Positions 46,492 through 56,689 of a DNA stretch of 64,000 nt are shown one piece after another (position 1 is the stretch's first letter; each line of letters starts with the position of its first letter). Below the pieces are notes generated by a model that was not told the origin of the DNA, made no database searches, and worked only from the letters and a program-made list of their open reading frames with translations. This stretch comes from Gonocerus acuteangulatus (Eukaryota > Arthropoda > Insecta > Hemiptera > Coreidae), in contig OX328127.1 of assembly GCA_946811695.1 (NCBI GenBank), positions 52,406,774-52,470,773 on the forward strand. Direction: 5' to 3'. Made by a program: the position numbers and the translations under genes.

Positions 46492-47395
46492 GTCTGTTAA
46501 CAAGATAGCGGCCAGAGTTTTTGTTTTTTCGTCACGAAACTTGGTATATAGCATTCAATTAGCAAACGATTGAACGAGTTCGTTAACCATAAAAATCGGT
46601 TCACCGGAAGTGGGAGTTTACCCCGGACCGAAAACACTAATTTGCCCCTGCACCCCGTAGTTTTTGATATATTTCAACGAAACGTGGTATTCGTAGTATT
46701 AATCTACAGAGACAAATAGGTTGTAAAAATAAACTAAATCGGTTCATTAGGAAGGGGGGTTTACTCTGAACCCACATTACCAATTCGCCACTACCAGCCG
46801 TAATTTTTGTTATATTTCGACGAAACTCAGAATTCGCAGTGGCAATCTATAGAGGAAAATGGACTGTAAAAATAAACTAAATCGGTTAATTAGGAGGAGG
46901 GGGGGGGGGGTTTACTCCGGACCCAAATTACCAATATTCTCATACCGGTCGTAATTTCTGCTGTATTCTAACGAAATGCGGTATACGTCGTGGTTGACTC
47001 ATGAGAAAGAAGTGTTGTAATAATGAGCTAAATCGGTCAATCGGAAAGGGGTGTTTACTTTCGAATATATTTCTATAGAATAGGCCGCCAGACGTAGGTT
47101 CGCAAGGCCGCCGCAAGGAGCGCTTTCTACCACTAGAAGGACTGTATCCTGTTCCTGCGTCAGATCAAAAGACGAAAATATGAAGTTTTCATGTATGTAT
47201 ACACATTACTCTGGAAGCAAATTAATTACGAAGTTAATAAGTGAACAGTTACTCATTACAACATGAAAAGAGAACTATTCATATTTTTATTTTATTTATG
47301 AAGGATATTTTAAGCAAATTATTCTGGAAAGCAGTCTACACTACCCAAATTCTGAGGAAAGTACTTAGTTATGCAGCTCCTACGTGACGGACTTT

Positions 47396-48085
47396 TCATA
47401 TTTAAATCGTAAATTTACCTCAAAAGTTAATTGGCATCAAGATTTTGAGAACAAAGAAGAAAAGAATAAAAATTCGAAATAATTTTAAATAATTTATAAT
47501 GTTTAACAAATTAGTACAAAATTCGTATTAGTCTGCCCGGCAGCAATGTAATGAAAAAAATAATCGCTCTGAACTTTTAAAGTATAATTTGACTCCATTA
47601 GCCAGGAACGTGGCATGTTTCTGATAAGGCTAAATGAATTTTAGGGTATCGCCGGGGAAAAGGAGGGAAGACAGTAAAAATCGTTTTAAATTGAAAGGAA
47701 CCGTTGTCAAACAAAAGGAAAGAAGTGTCAAATGGAATGCGAGTCGGTCCTTGAAATAATAGACGCTAAGAACCACTTGGATTCCTGACTTAAACGGAAA
47801 GGAGAGGGAGTCCCCCAAGGTATTGTCTCTCTCCCCTATTCTTTTACACTCATATCTCCTAAAGGCGAGGTACTTCGGAGAAAATGAAAAAAATATACTT
47901 TCTAAAATGTTCTGCAGTCGCAAGCGTTAATTCGCTCTATTTATTTGAATTATTAATGTTTTTTAGAATTTTTCTAAGGAATGAATTGAGGTTTCACTCA
48001 TGAAAGAACTTTAAAAACGTTCTTCAATTCTTCATTGATCCTAGCTAGCAAATATCCCTCATTAAAATGTATATATTTATACATG
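47396..48085 (+). repeat. Unassigned DNA ending in a third coding-relic copy
   Basis: 47945-48060 matches the relic peptide module (gaggtttcactcatgaaaga, ttcattgatcctagctagc). The 97-codon minus-strand frame at 47630-47923 has no domain. Otherwise nothing is recognised. Confidence 0.45.
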
Positions 48086-48262
48086 CAGCCATAGCTACGT
48101 TGAATGCACCGGTTCCCGTTGTTCACCGGAGTTAAGTAACGTCGGGCATGGCCAATACCCGAATGGTTGACCAATCACTTGCCGATGCCATTATAAAAGG
48201 GTGGCAACCTGTAGATAGCTCCTCGTTAACAATTGAATTGTTGATACGCCGAAAAAAAAATT
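48086..48262 (+). repeat. 5S-SINE, near-complete copy
   Basis: 5S-like head (gccatagctacgttgaatgc, accggagttaagtaacgtcg, aatacccgaatggttgac), body aaaagggtggcaacctgtag, tail gttgatacgccg plus A9. The order is the same as 5679-5866. Confidence 0.85.
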
Positions 48263-48699
48263 ATCCATGCATATTTATGTATATATGTGCGGTAACCCAT
48301 TATGCCATACTGGTTTGGGTCGACAAAGACGCTTAACCCCATGCTACTCCTACACTTGTGCGGGCTGACACGGACGCTATTTTTTCTCATAAAACTCACG
48401 CTATGTAGGGGCTTTTTCTTGCTATTCTTTAGTTCACTACTAGATAGCTCGTGTTGTATAACTTGCTAAAAAAAAAAAAAAATAAATAAAAAGTTGAGTA
48501 TTAGGAAAAAGCTCACTTATCTGTAAAGGGGCGAAGAGAAATACAAAATCAGCTCCGATTGAGGCGTGCACCACTGACCATATGAATTCTTCGTGACTCA
48601 TACAACGGCCTTGTATTGAATGCAGCGGTCTAAAGGCGACATTCTATGATAGCGGACACAATTTTTGTTATTCAACAAGAACCGTCATATATAAGATTA

Positions 48700-49110
48700 C
48701 AATAACAGATGATGTACAAATTGTGACCAGGAAAATGGCTCCTAATTGGAAAATGTAGGGACTTTTACTCTAGATACAAATCATTTTTAGTTATATTGCA
48801 ACGAAATACAAAATTTCCTCATCAAAAAGAAAAATATGTTGTAAAAATAAACTAAATCAACCTATAATTATAGATATAGGGGCATACTTCGGAAACGAAC
48901 TACTAATTTGGGTCCTTGACGTTATTTATTGTACTGTAAAAAAAAAAAGGCCAGACTTAGAATTTAGATTAATTCAAAAATAAAATTAAAAATCGAGTGA
49001 GCTGTTCAAAACAGACATAAAAACGTCCGAATCTCAGGAAGTGTACAACCTTTACGCGTTTCCTTTCTTATCTCTAGTGTTAATTGAAAAGCTTAGAATA
49101 GAAGCTTTTT
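48700..49110 (+). repeat. Diverged family-C unit followed by family D
   Basis: 48720-48900 shows a family-C satellite unit (gtaaaaataaactaaatc core). 49026-49110 shows family D (ccgaatctcaggaagtg...ttcttatctctagtgtt). The same C-then-D order occurs at 55900-56355. The flanking stretch 48263-48699 and T-run 49103-49122 hold nothing else. Confidence 0.5.
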
Positions 49111-49294
49111 TTTTTTTTTTTTGTCTTTCTTGAAAAATGTTAACAAGTGTATTACAAAATGAAATTTCAAAGAGGAGAACATTTTTAGGAGTTACTACAG
49201 CTAACTAAAAAATTGATCAGAAATTATTCCTTCTACACAAAAACAATTACAATTATGTTTCTTATTAAGTTACCTTAAGGACGGTCCGAATGAA

Positions 49295-49837
49295 GCGCAT
49301 AAATGCACGTTAAAATTTAAAAATGTATGTTTCTCAGATGTTATTTGGGAACACCCATTATATTTGCGAGCATTACCAAGAAGTATTCTGACTGGGGATG
49401 TTGACGGGTGAGGACGCTGTGCAAGGGTTCGGGATATTATTACCTCAGATAGACCATCACCAGGTATAGTGTTAACTCTATGAGGGACAAAATCACAGTT
49501 TATTTATAGTAATTCATGGTCTGCCGTGATGGCAGTGCCATCATAGTTTAATGAACCGCAAATATAAATAATATCATGAAATAGATACAGTACGGTGACA
49601 TCTACCCTGTTATCGTCATAGCAACGTAGGCGTGCATACTCTCTTTATAACAAACTAAAAATTCGAACCTCTCTAAAAATACTTAAAAATTTGAACATCA
49701 AAAAAACTTTTCGTAACGAGTGTTTACATTCTAATGGGAGTATCCATGCAAAATTTCAGATTTTTCTGTCAAGTGGTTTGGGCTGGGCGATGATAAGTCG
49801 GCGAGTGAGTGGTATTTGACAAATATATACCCGTGCT
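49295..49837 (-). mobile_element. Helitron B, 5' part, head-to-tail with Helitron A
   Basis: On the minus strand the sequence from 49837 (TATATTTGTCAAATACCACT) follows the 5' end of the Helitron family and runs collinear with 6759-7489 down to about 49295. Its first bases (TCTACTA) are missing at the junction with the 3' hairpin of the copy before it. Confidence 0.7.
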
Positions 49838-50082
49838 TCGTCACGGCAGAAAGTATTTATTTTATTGCGTTAAATAATGTATCATCAAAATTAACGCTAC
49901 TTCATAATTTTGTGCAGTTTATTATAGCACGGTTCTCTTATTACTATAAGTTATTCATCATAGTATATATAAGTCATCTTATAAGCTTGCTGTGGAGTCA
50001 AGCTATGAATATTACACATATAAATTAGTATAATCCCACTATAAAAAGATATTCCATTTTTATAAAAAAAAAAAAAAAAAAC

Positions 50083-50229
50083 AGACAGCTTTCACTCTGT
50101 TGACGTGATTCATGTAAGTGCAAAATAAAGGTTCTCGGAAATAAAATGGCCAGTGACGTGGAGAACCAAATATTTCAGAAAACTCTTCAATATGTTGTAT
50201 TTTCCTTTCCAATTGAATAAGGTCAGACA

Positions 50230-50286
<57 letters not shown>
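50083..50286 (+). repeat. Poly(A)-ended fragment (A56) beside the cap relic
   Basis: About 148 bp of unique sequence (from cagacagctttcactctg) ends in an unbroken run of about 56 A, consistent with a retroposed fragment in plus orientation; another A17 lies just before it. The identity of the body is unknown and no clear target duplication was found. Confidence 0.45.
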
Positions 50287-50289
<3 letters not shown>

Positions 50290-50310
50290 ACTGAAACATT
50301 TATTTATTTT

Positions 50311-51185
50311 TTATTGTTCTACTTTTACAAATTCCCTATTAGTGTTATCTATAAAAGTCCAAAAACTATTACATTCAAATTCAAAGTTTACAGTAATTAC
50401 ATTCATCTTTAGTTTATCGTCTCTACATAAAGCTTGATCCTTGAAAGGTCTAAGATACAATACATTTAAAGATCGCTCAGCACCCATATCAGACAATAAT
50501 GAATTAAAGTTAGTATAATCTGCAATATCATTACTAGAGATATACTTCTTTCATTTGGGATAGATCTTATGAAAAATTTTAGAATAACATGTTATACACT
50601 TAAAGCTCATTTTGTTTGATACATTAGTATCAAATTTAGTATGAGCCGTAACATCAATATCACGGGGTTCCACAGATTTATAAACAAACTCCATTGGTAA
50701 CTCGTGAACATCGTCACGAGTACACAATATAGAGGTAAACCATTATCAGATTTTATAATTTCTTGTAAATTAACTATAGTACCAATAGTAGCAAATGTAT
50801 CAGCAACCTTTTTCCGATCAGCATCTGTTGCGTCCTTCTCGGCCATAAAAGCATGCCTTACAGTATTAAACTTAGTTGCTTTAAAGGTTAACCGAGTTAA
50901 AAAACAACTGCGATACTGTTGACAGAAATTACTGAATAAACCTGCATAAGTACTAGGTAATTTTAATTGTATAAAAGACTGAAAATAACTTGAATCTATC
51001 CCAAATCCAACAGCATACACTAATACGGCTGACGCTATCCACCTTTGCCTATATCTGGCAAGGTTATTAGGATTAACATTGGTAGCCATATGTGCTAATT
51101 TTCGACTCCTCCTCCTCCTCATTCTCCTCCTCCTCCTGTGATTGCGTTTCCTCGCGATTCGGAGCCAACCAAAAGCCTTCGTCAT
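50311..51185 (-). pseudogene. Endogenous CRESS-virus-like capsid protein
   Basis: An ATG at 51185 opens a frame of 192 codons. The N-terminus is strongly basic (RKRNHRRRRRMRRRRSRK), the usual DNA-binding arm of CRESS capsids, followed by a beta-rich-looking body. A -1 frame change near 50690-50720 moves the reading to another frame, which continues with one stop (about 50550) to 50311. The total span of about 290 codons is a normal capsid length. It overlaps the Rep end by 113 bp in the same orientation. AATAAA signals follow the stop. Capsid identity rests on position, basic arm and length, not on a conserved motif. Confidence 0.6.
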
Positions 51186-51996
51186 TTTCGATAATCAGCG
51201 AGATCTCCGGCGGTGCAAATTCCTCAATCTCGTACGAGATCGCGTCGGTGCCATGGACAATAGTTACTCGTCCCTGTAAAGCATTATCAAATATAGCGGG
51301 ATAATATGAAATGATAAATATAGGAACCCTTACACATTCTAAACGATCCTTCTCGTATTTTTGACTAATTTTGAAATGGCCACCTTCCCAAATAAGTTTT
51401 AAATAAGACTCATCATAATTTTTAATATCAAACTCATCAAATATAACAGCTTTATGAAATTTTGAATTGAAAGCACCCATATAATATTGTCCACGACCAG
51501 CAATATAAACGTTAGGATAAATATCACGTAAAAGAAATTGCACGAATGAGCTCTTACCAATATTCGTTCTACCGTATAAATATAATTGCTTTCTTTTATG
51601 CCGATATTCTCTCGTAACAAATTCCGAATACCAATCATAAACTTGTCCAACCCAATCGACATCTGGTAATACCATCGGCCAAATATAGCACAACGTTTTG
51701 GAAACAGACGAATTAATCTCGGTATGTAAATTTTGGTAAAATTTATAATATCGTTTATGCTGTAAAACATACGGATCATAATAATTAAAATGTTCACGAG
51801 TACTAGCAAAATGGACATCGCGTTAATTTTTATGTAACTTAGAAATTGAAATATTTGTTAATAATTTAAAATCTTCCTTAGAACAATATGTAATAACGTT
51901 ACGCGGAGATTTTACCGGTTGTAAATCTATTCTAAATAAAGGCCAAACGGATCTAATGTTATCAAGAATAAACGAATAAACGAACAGGGATACTTA
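51073..51996 (-). pseudogene. Endogenous CRESS-DNA-virus-like Rep (partial)
   Basis: The N-terminal piece (51996-51826) ends the HUH nuclease domain with a motif III-like YCSKED (Tyr nucleophile, Lys). A stop codon lies at 51825-51823. The remainder (51822-51073) is open: Walker A GRTNIGKS, Walker B AVIFDEFD, a motif C-like FIISYYP in which the usual Asn is replaced by Tyr, an Arg-finger-like ALQGRVTIV, and an acidic Glu-rich C-terminus. HUH motifs I and II are missing upstream. This is the superfamily 3 helicase layout of circular Rep-encoding ssDNA viruses. The gene is dead by truncation, stop and motif change. A parvovirus NS1 origin is less likely given motif III and the neighbouring cap. 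Confidence 0.75.
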
Positions 51997-52459
51997 CTTA
52001 TGATAAGTAATCAGAGTATAATGTTTCTTAAAACTGGGACACTCCAGACCAGTGACAACAACAGATATATCGTTACCTAGGATGGAGCATCACCAGGAAA
52101 ACTCTATGGGGGACAAGTTGAACTGAACCTCAAGAAAAATGGTGATTTTGTCATTCATAGCGTAAAGCTCTAAGGGTACGTTCATGGTGAGGATTCATTC
52201 TGCGATGCTACGATAGCTACTCCGATGAGCGCTGCCCCGATGTAAAACAAACACATGTATTAAGGTGCGAGTGTTCATACTGAGGATCCTTACTTCCGAT
52301 GCTATTCTCGCACTCGCGCAGTGACCGCGGGGAAGAACAAATATTTTGTTTTCTCCTCTCAGTGAGGAGGGAAGCCGCGATGTAGGCCTGACTGTGATTG
52401 GTTCCTTCAAAAGGACTCTAGTGCGCAGGTCACCTACCCTCTCTCATTACTTCATCTTG

Positions 52460-53703
52460 TGTGATTATTCTTTTAGCACTTTCCTCCGAAGGAAAGTAGC
52501 TATTGAGGTTGGACTCATGACGGAATTTTTGAAAAATTTCTTCAAATCTTTATCGATCCTACCTAGTAGACACCGAAAATGACCCCTGTTAAAATTTATA
52601 TATATCTATATATATATATATATATATATGCATATATATATATATGTGTCTGTTAACACGATAGCGGCCAGAGTTTTTGTTTTTTCGTCACGAAACTTGG
52701 TATATAGCATTCAATTAGCAAACGATTGAACGAGTTCGTTAACCACCAAAGTCGGTCGACCGGAAGGGGGGGTTTACCCCGAACCCAAAACACTAATTTG
52801 ACTATGTCAGCCGTAATATTTGTTATATTTCAACGAAACTTGGTATTCGTAGTGGTAATATAGAGAGAAAAGTGAGATATAAAAATGAACTAAATCGGTT
52901 CATTAGAAGGGGGGGTTTACTCCGGACCCACAATACCAATTCGCCACTACCAGCCGTGATTTTTGGTATATTTCGATGAAACTCGGTATTCGTAGTGGTA
53001 ATCCACAGGTAAATAACTGTTGTAAAAATAAACTAAATCGGTTCATTAGGAGGGGGGGTTTACTCCGGACCCACAATACCAATTCGCCACTACCAGCCGT
53101 GATTTTTGGTATATTTCGACGAAACTCGGTATTCGTAGTGGTAATCTACAGGTAAATATGTGTTGTAAAAATAAACTAAATCGGTTCATTAGAAGGGGGG
53201 GTTTACTCTTGACCCAAATTCTTAATATACTCATACCTGTCGTAATTTCTGCTGTATTGTAACGAAACGCGGTATACGTCGTGGGTAACTCATGAGAAAG
53301 AAGTGTTGTAAAAATGAGCTGAATCGGTCAATCGGAAAGCGGGGGTTTAATTTGTAATATATTTCAATAGAAAAGCCCGTCAGACGTAGGTTCACAAAGC
53401 CGCCGCAAGGAGCGCTTTCTACCAATAGAGTGACTGTATCCTGTTCCTGCGTTAGATCAAAATACGATAATATGAGGTTTTTTGTATTTATTACGTAGTG
53501 TAATAGGTACCATGTGTAAACATAACTCTGGAAGCAAATTATTAATTGATCAGTCACTCATTACAAATTTAAAAGAGAACTATTCATGTTTTTATTTTAT
53601 TTATGTAGGATATTTTAAGCAAATTGTTCTGGAAAGCAATCTACACTACCCAAATTCTGAGGAAAGTGCTTAGTTATGCAGCTCCTGCGTGACGGACTTT
53701 TTT
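52460..53703 (+). repeat. Family-C repeat, uninterrupted copy
   Basis: Order: coding relic (ending MTEFLKNFFKSLSILPSR plus three codons and a stop), (AT)n with gcatatat, tgtctgttaacacgatagcg, then five diverged tandem units of about 120-140 bp (cores aaatcggttcattaggaggg and tttactccggaccca, accagccgtgatttttggta). Then come gccgccgcaaggagcgcttt and the end gttatgcagctcctgcgtga. It serves as reference for the Gypsy-split copy. Confidence 0.8.
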
Positions 53704-53954
53704 GGTTATTTCGTTGTCGAGATGAAAGAAAATTGGGTCTTTTTGCGAAGATTACATCCAGTTACTTTTGAAGTATTTAGTTAGTTAAGTGATTTATAAC
53801 AGTTACTCGTACTCGCTGATAAGCTTACTGATTAGCTTACAGGTTCTTTGCTGGTTATCTTTTACTACTTGACTCGTTATCTACGGTTATAATTCATATT
53901 AGATAATGGCAAGTAATATTTATTAATAAAAAGGTTAATATGATTAAAATCAAT

Positions 53955-54170
53955 TCTCTCAACTATGAAAAAAGTTATTAAGCATTAAAGTTGACTGTTT
54001 TGCAGGTTATGAAGGATAACAAACAACGATATTTGTAAACAAACATATTTTATTCCTTTTATCTCTCTCTTTTTTGGATCTTTTACATTTATTAAGCAAT
54101 ACATGATATGCGTTTCCGCTCGCTACGCTACGCTCCACTCGCTCAAGAAGATATAAGAAAACTCTAGCCA
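53955..54170. repeat. Foldback-family fragment
   Basis: The first part (aagttattaagcattaaagt, gactgtttt) matches about 31395-31440 of the foldback element in the same orientation. The second part (tatgcgtttccgctcgctac, cgctcaagaagatat) matches about 31580-31625 inverted. Confidence 0.55.
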
Positions 54171-54579
54171 ATCCAACTCGCAATTAATAGAATTATATTA
54201 ATTTAAGCGACTCTAGTCTATCCAACTCGCTAAAATTAATAGGATTCCATTAATTTTTCCGAGTAAGAAACCAATCCCTTTTTCTTTGTCAGAAACATCG
54301 CGAACTAATTGTAAAGGCTCATTTTTTCTCACTAACATAAGCAGAGCTTTTTCATAAACAAAAGCTAATTCACTGTTGAAGGTTACTTTACTCCCAGCAA
54401 GAACCAATGCAATGGTGAGTCAGCATGAACACCCTCCATCGATGTAGAATAGATCGGGACAGCGCTCATTGGAGTAGCAATCGTATCATCGCAGAATCAA
54501 TACTCACCATGAACGTACCCTAAAGAGCTTTTTGATAAATATATTGTATATATTTGTTAAATAAAATGTATTAGGTATT

Positions 54580-54689
54580 CCAAGGATGAACAAATGGTCG
54601 AAAATTCCCACAAGTGTTCACTTGTGGGAATTTTCGACCATTTTTTCATCCTTGGAACATCAATTTTCCACCATCCAGCATTCTCCAAC
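54580..54689. mobile_element. 110-bp hairpin insertion with 15-bp target duplication
   Basis: Flanked by perfect direct repeats aatgtattaggtatt at 54565-54579 and 54690-54704. The insert begins inside a hairpin of two 39-bp arms (54578-54616 and 54619-54657, one mismatch, 2-base loop tt), followed by about 32 bp of unique sequence. Size and architecture match 28414-28522 in the opposite orientation, without sequence identity. Confidence 0.8.
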
Positions 54690-54704
54690 AATGTATTAGG
54701 TATT

Positions 54705-55899
54705 GTTAGTAAAGCTGGCGGGCCTTAATCAAGGGAAGAAAACAATTAAATGATTTTAATACTATCATTATATTACTTTTACATTTTATGTTTCAAAGTA
54801 TTTTGTTATTTGTAATCTTTGTAGATTTTCTATTATTATTCTTAGGTTAAGATTATTATTAGAATAGGATTTCATAATTTTATTAAACTATTTTTATATA
54901 TTTAAATATAAAACCTTAACAAAAATACATTCTAAATTCTAAAATATGTAATTAATACGTATAAAATATTATTGTAAGAATTGTATTGAATAATATATCA
55001 ACTATATGGGTTATGAAGAATAAAATCCCTCTAAAAGGTTACTATGAACAGGAACTAGAGAGAACCTGCATTTTGATCAAAAGTTTAATGTTTCTTCAAT
55101 CCAAAGAAGTAGAATTTTTAAAATGTTTGTTGTATGCTTAAACTGTGCTGAATATTCGGTAGATGTATTCAAATGGGATTGAACAGTTTTCTGATTTGTT
55201 GTGAATAAGGAAAAATTGAGTTCTTATACTGTCAGCCATCTTACAACAAATCAATTATTTCTTCTTGGATATTTAATTGATTTTGTCTTGTGGATTCCAT
55301 AACTTTTTCTGTGAAATCTATAAAATAGTTTCAACACTCATGCAGTGTTTAGGGTCCATTGATCCATGTGGGCGTATGATTGTATTAATGAGTTCGCATG
55401 TGACCATGCAATAAACAACTTATGCCCTTGTACCAAACATTCCATACTCCCCACAACATCCGTTCACAAAACAATATGAATATCAACTTATGAATGAATA
55501 ATTTATTATTTATGAAATGAAATGCATAAAATAGTAATTAAGTCAATGTCTTGAAGAGGCCGTAAATAATAAAATCCCATGTTGCTGTCTTTCGGGTTAT
55601 AAAACCGTCCATGACAGGAGAGTTGAACTATCAATTAGATTTGACTCATCGTAAATTGGTAACTGCTCGGCCATTTGTATCACACCTGGTCCCTTCGAAA
55701 TCCATGGGTACTTCATTCTGTATCGTGACCGGAGGCTTCAATGAATTCATTTTGTGAATGGAACACCTGCATTGTCAAGAGGAATCTTTATAGTCTACGG
55801 AGTTGTAACTGGAATGTTTTTCGATTTTGAGAAAATATATACATCTCATCCTTGTGGCATATTTCCTGCCTTCCCCATGGGGAGGAAAACACGTAGCGT
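54705..55899. other. Intergenic, nothing identified
   Basis: AT-rich DNA. About 55540-55750 is more balanced and repeat-free but has no domain-bearing ORF. Confidence 0.35.
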
Positions 55900-56355
55900 G
55901 TTAACACGAAACTGCCTAAATTGTTGTTCTTTTGTCATGAAACTTGGTATATAGAATTCCTACAACGATTCATGAACGTCAATACACCTGGTAAGGGGGG
56001 CGGTTACTCCAGACTCAAATAATTAATTTGTCCCTAATATTTGTGATGATTGCTATTTTATAATGAAATTATGTATACTTAGTCCTCATCTAACAATAAA
56101 TACAAAGGAAATATGCTGTCAAATTAAAACAAAAGGGGTTTACTCTGAAACCAAATAATTAATGTGCCCTTACTGGAAGTAATTTTTACTTTCTGGCACC
56201 GAAACTCAGAAGATATCTTACCAAAGTAATAAGAAACCTGTGCTGTAAAAAAAGCAAAATGTATCCACTAGAGGTTGAGTTTACTCCATTAAAAAAAAGT
56301 CCGATTCGCAGGAACTGCGTCATCTTAGCGCGGTTCCGTTCTTATCTCTAGTGTT
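55900..56355 (+). repeat. Decayed family-C units followed by family D
   Basis: Units with catgaaacttggtatatag and gtttactc cores at roughly 130-bp spacing, then tccgattcgcaggaactgcg and ttcttatctctagtgttt (56291-56355). Confidence 0.6.
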
Positions 56356-56689
56356 TATGAAGGCATAGAATAGAAAAAGTTATTACTTTGTTTAGATCAA
56401 TAGCGAAACAGCTATCCAAATGAAATCTCAAACAAACCAGTCTTGAAAGGTCTTTGTTGATTTACAATCATACCTGTATGGGTCAGCTCTCCCATAAGTT
56501 GGGCAGAAAGGCCTCCGCTCAGAGGCATTTGGAAAGCCTTGGGATCTCTCTCTTTAAACGCTACATTTCTAACAATAAATTGATCTTCTTATTTTACTTA
56601 ATCTGTTTTATTGTCAAATACATTATCTGACTATAAGCAATTTAAAAATAACAAGGAATAAAACAGACAAAAAGAAAAGTTCGAATAAG

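Larger units (their letters stand above)
41556..47395 (+). repeat. Family-C interspersed repeat, split by the Gypsy insertion
   Basis: The left piece (41556-41741) has the coding relic (agcactttcctccgaaggaa...catgacggaattttt), ending gaccgaaaatgacccc and an (AT)n tract. The right piece (46423-47395) resumes in (AT)n, then tgtctgttaac, four diverged satellite units with aaatcggttcattaggaagg-type and gtttactccggaccc-type cores, and the end gttatgcagctcctacgtga. The uninterrupted paralogue at 52460-53703 shows the two pieces were contiguous. Confidence 0.75.
49838..52145 (-). mobile_element. Helitron A carrying the rep-cap cassette
   Basis: The minus strand from about 52145 to 51998 matches the Helitron interior (on plus: tataatgtttct, ccagaccagtgacaac, catcaccagg, actctatgggggac). 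From about 49970 to 49838 it matches the 3' part, ending in the same CCGTGACGAAGCACGG hairpin. Homologous positions in the 6759-7489 copy are adjacent (around 6890-6905), so 49970-51997 is extra DNA inside a Helitron. The 5' end is cut by the TIR element starting near 52146. Confidence 0.7.
52146..54540. mobile_element. Composite with terminal inverted repeats
   Basis: Left end (52146-52250: agggtacgttcatggtgagg, ttctgcgatgctacgatagc) and right end (54440-54540) are about 100-bp imperfect inverted repeats. A diverged second unit follows the left end (52265-52320, gcgagtgttcatactgagga). Inside lie the family-C repeat (52460-53703), a foldback-family fragment (53955-54170), a 48-bp direct duplication (about 54162-54260) and a 64-codon minus frame at 54213-54407 of unknown identity. 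No target duplication was found. Confidence 0.5.

Noticed and set aside
50004..50014. AATATTAC near the cap relic as a viral origin
   Set aside because: There is no flanking stem, and such strings are expected by chance in AT-rich DNA.
51399..51818. 139-codon frame overlapping Rep
   Set aside because: It is a shadow of the Rep reading frame; hydrophobic composition reflects the AT-rich alternate frame.
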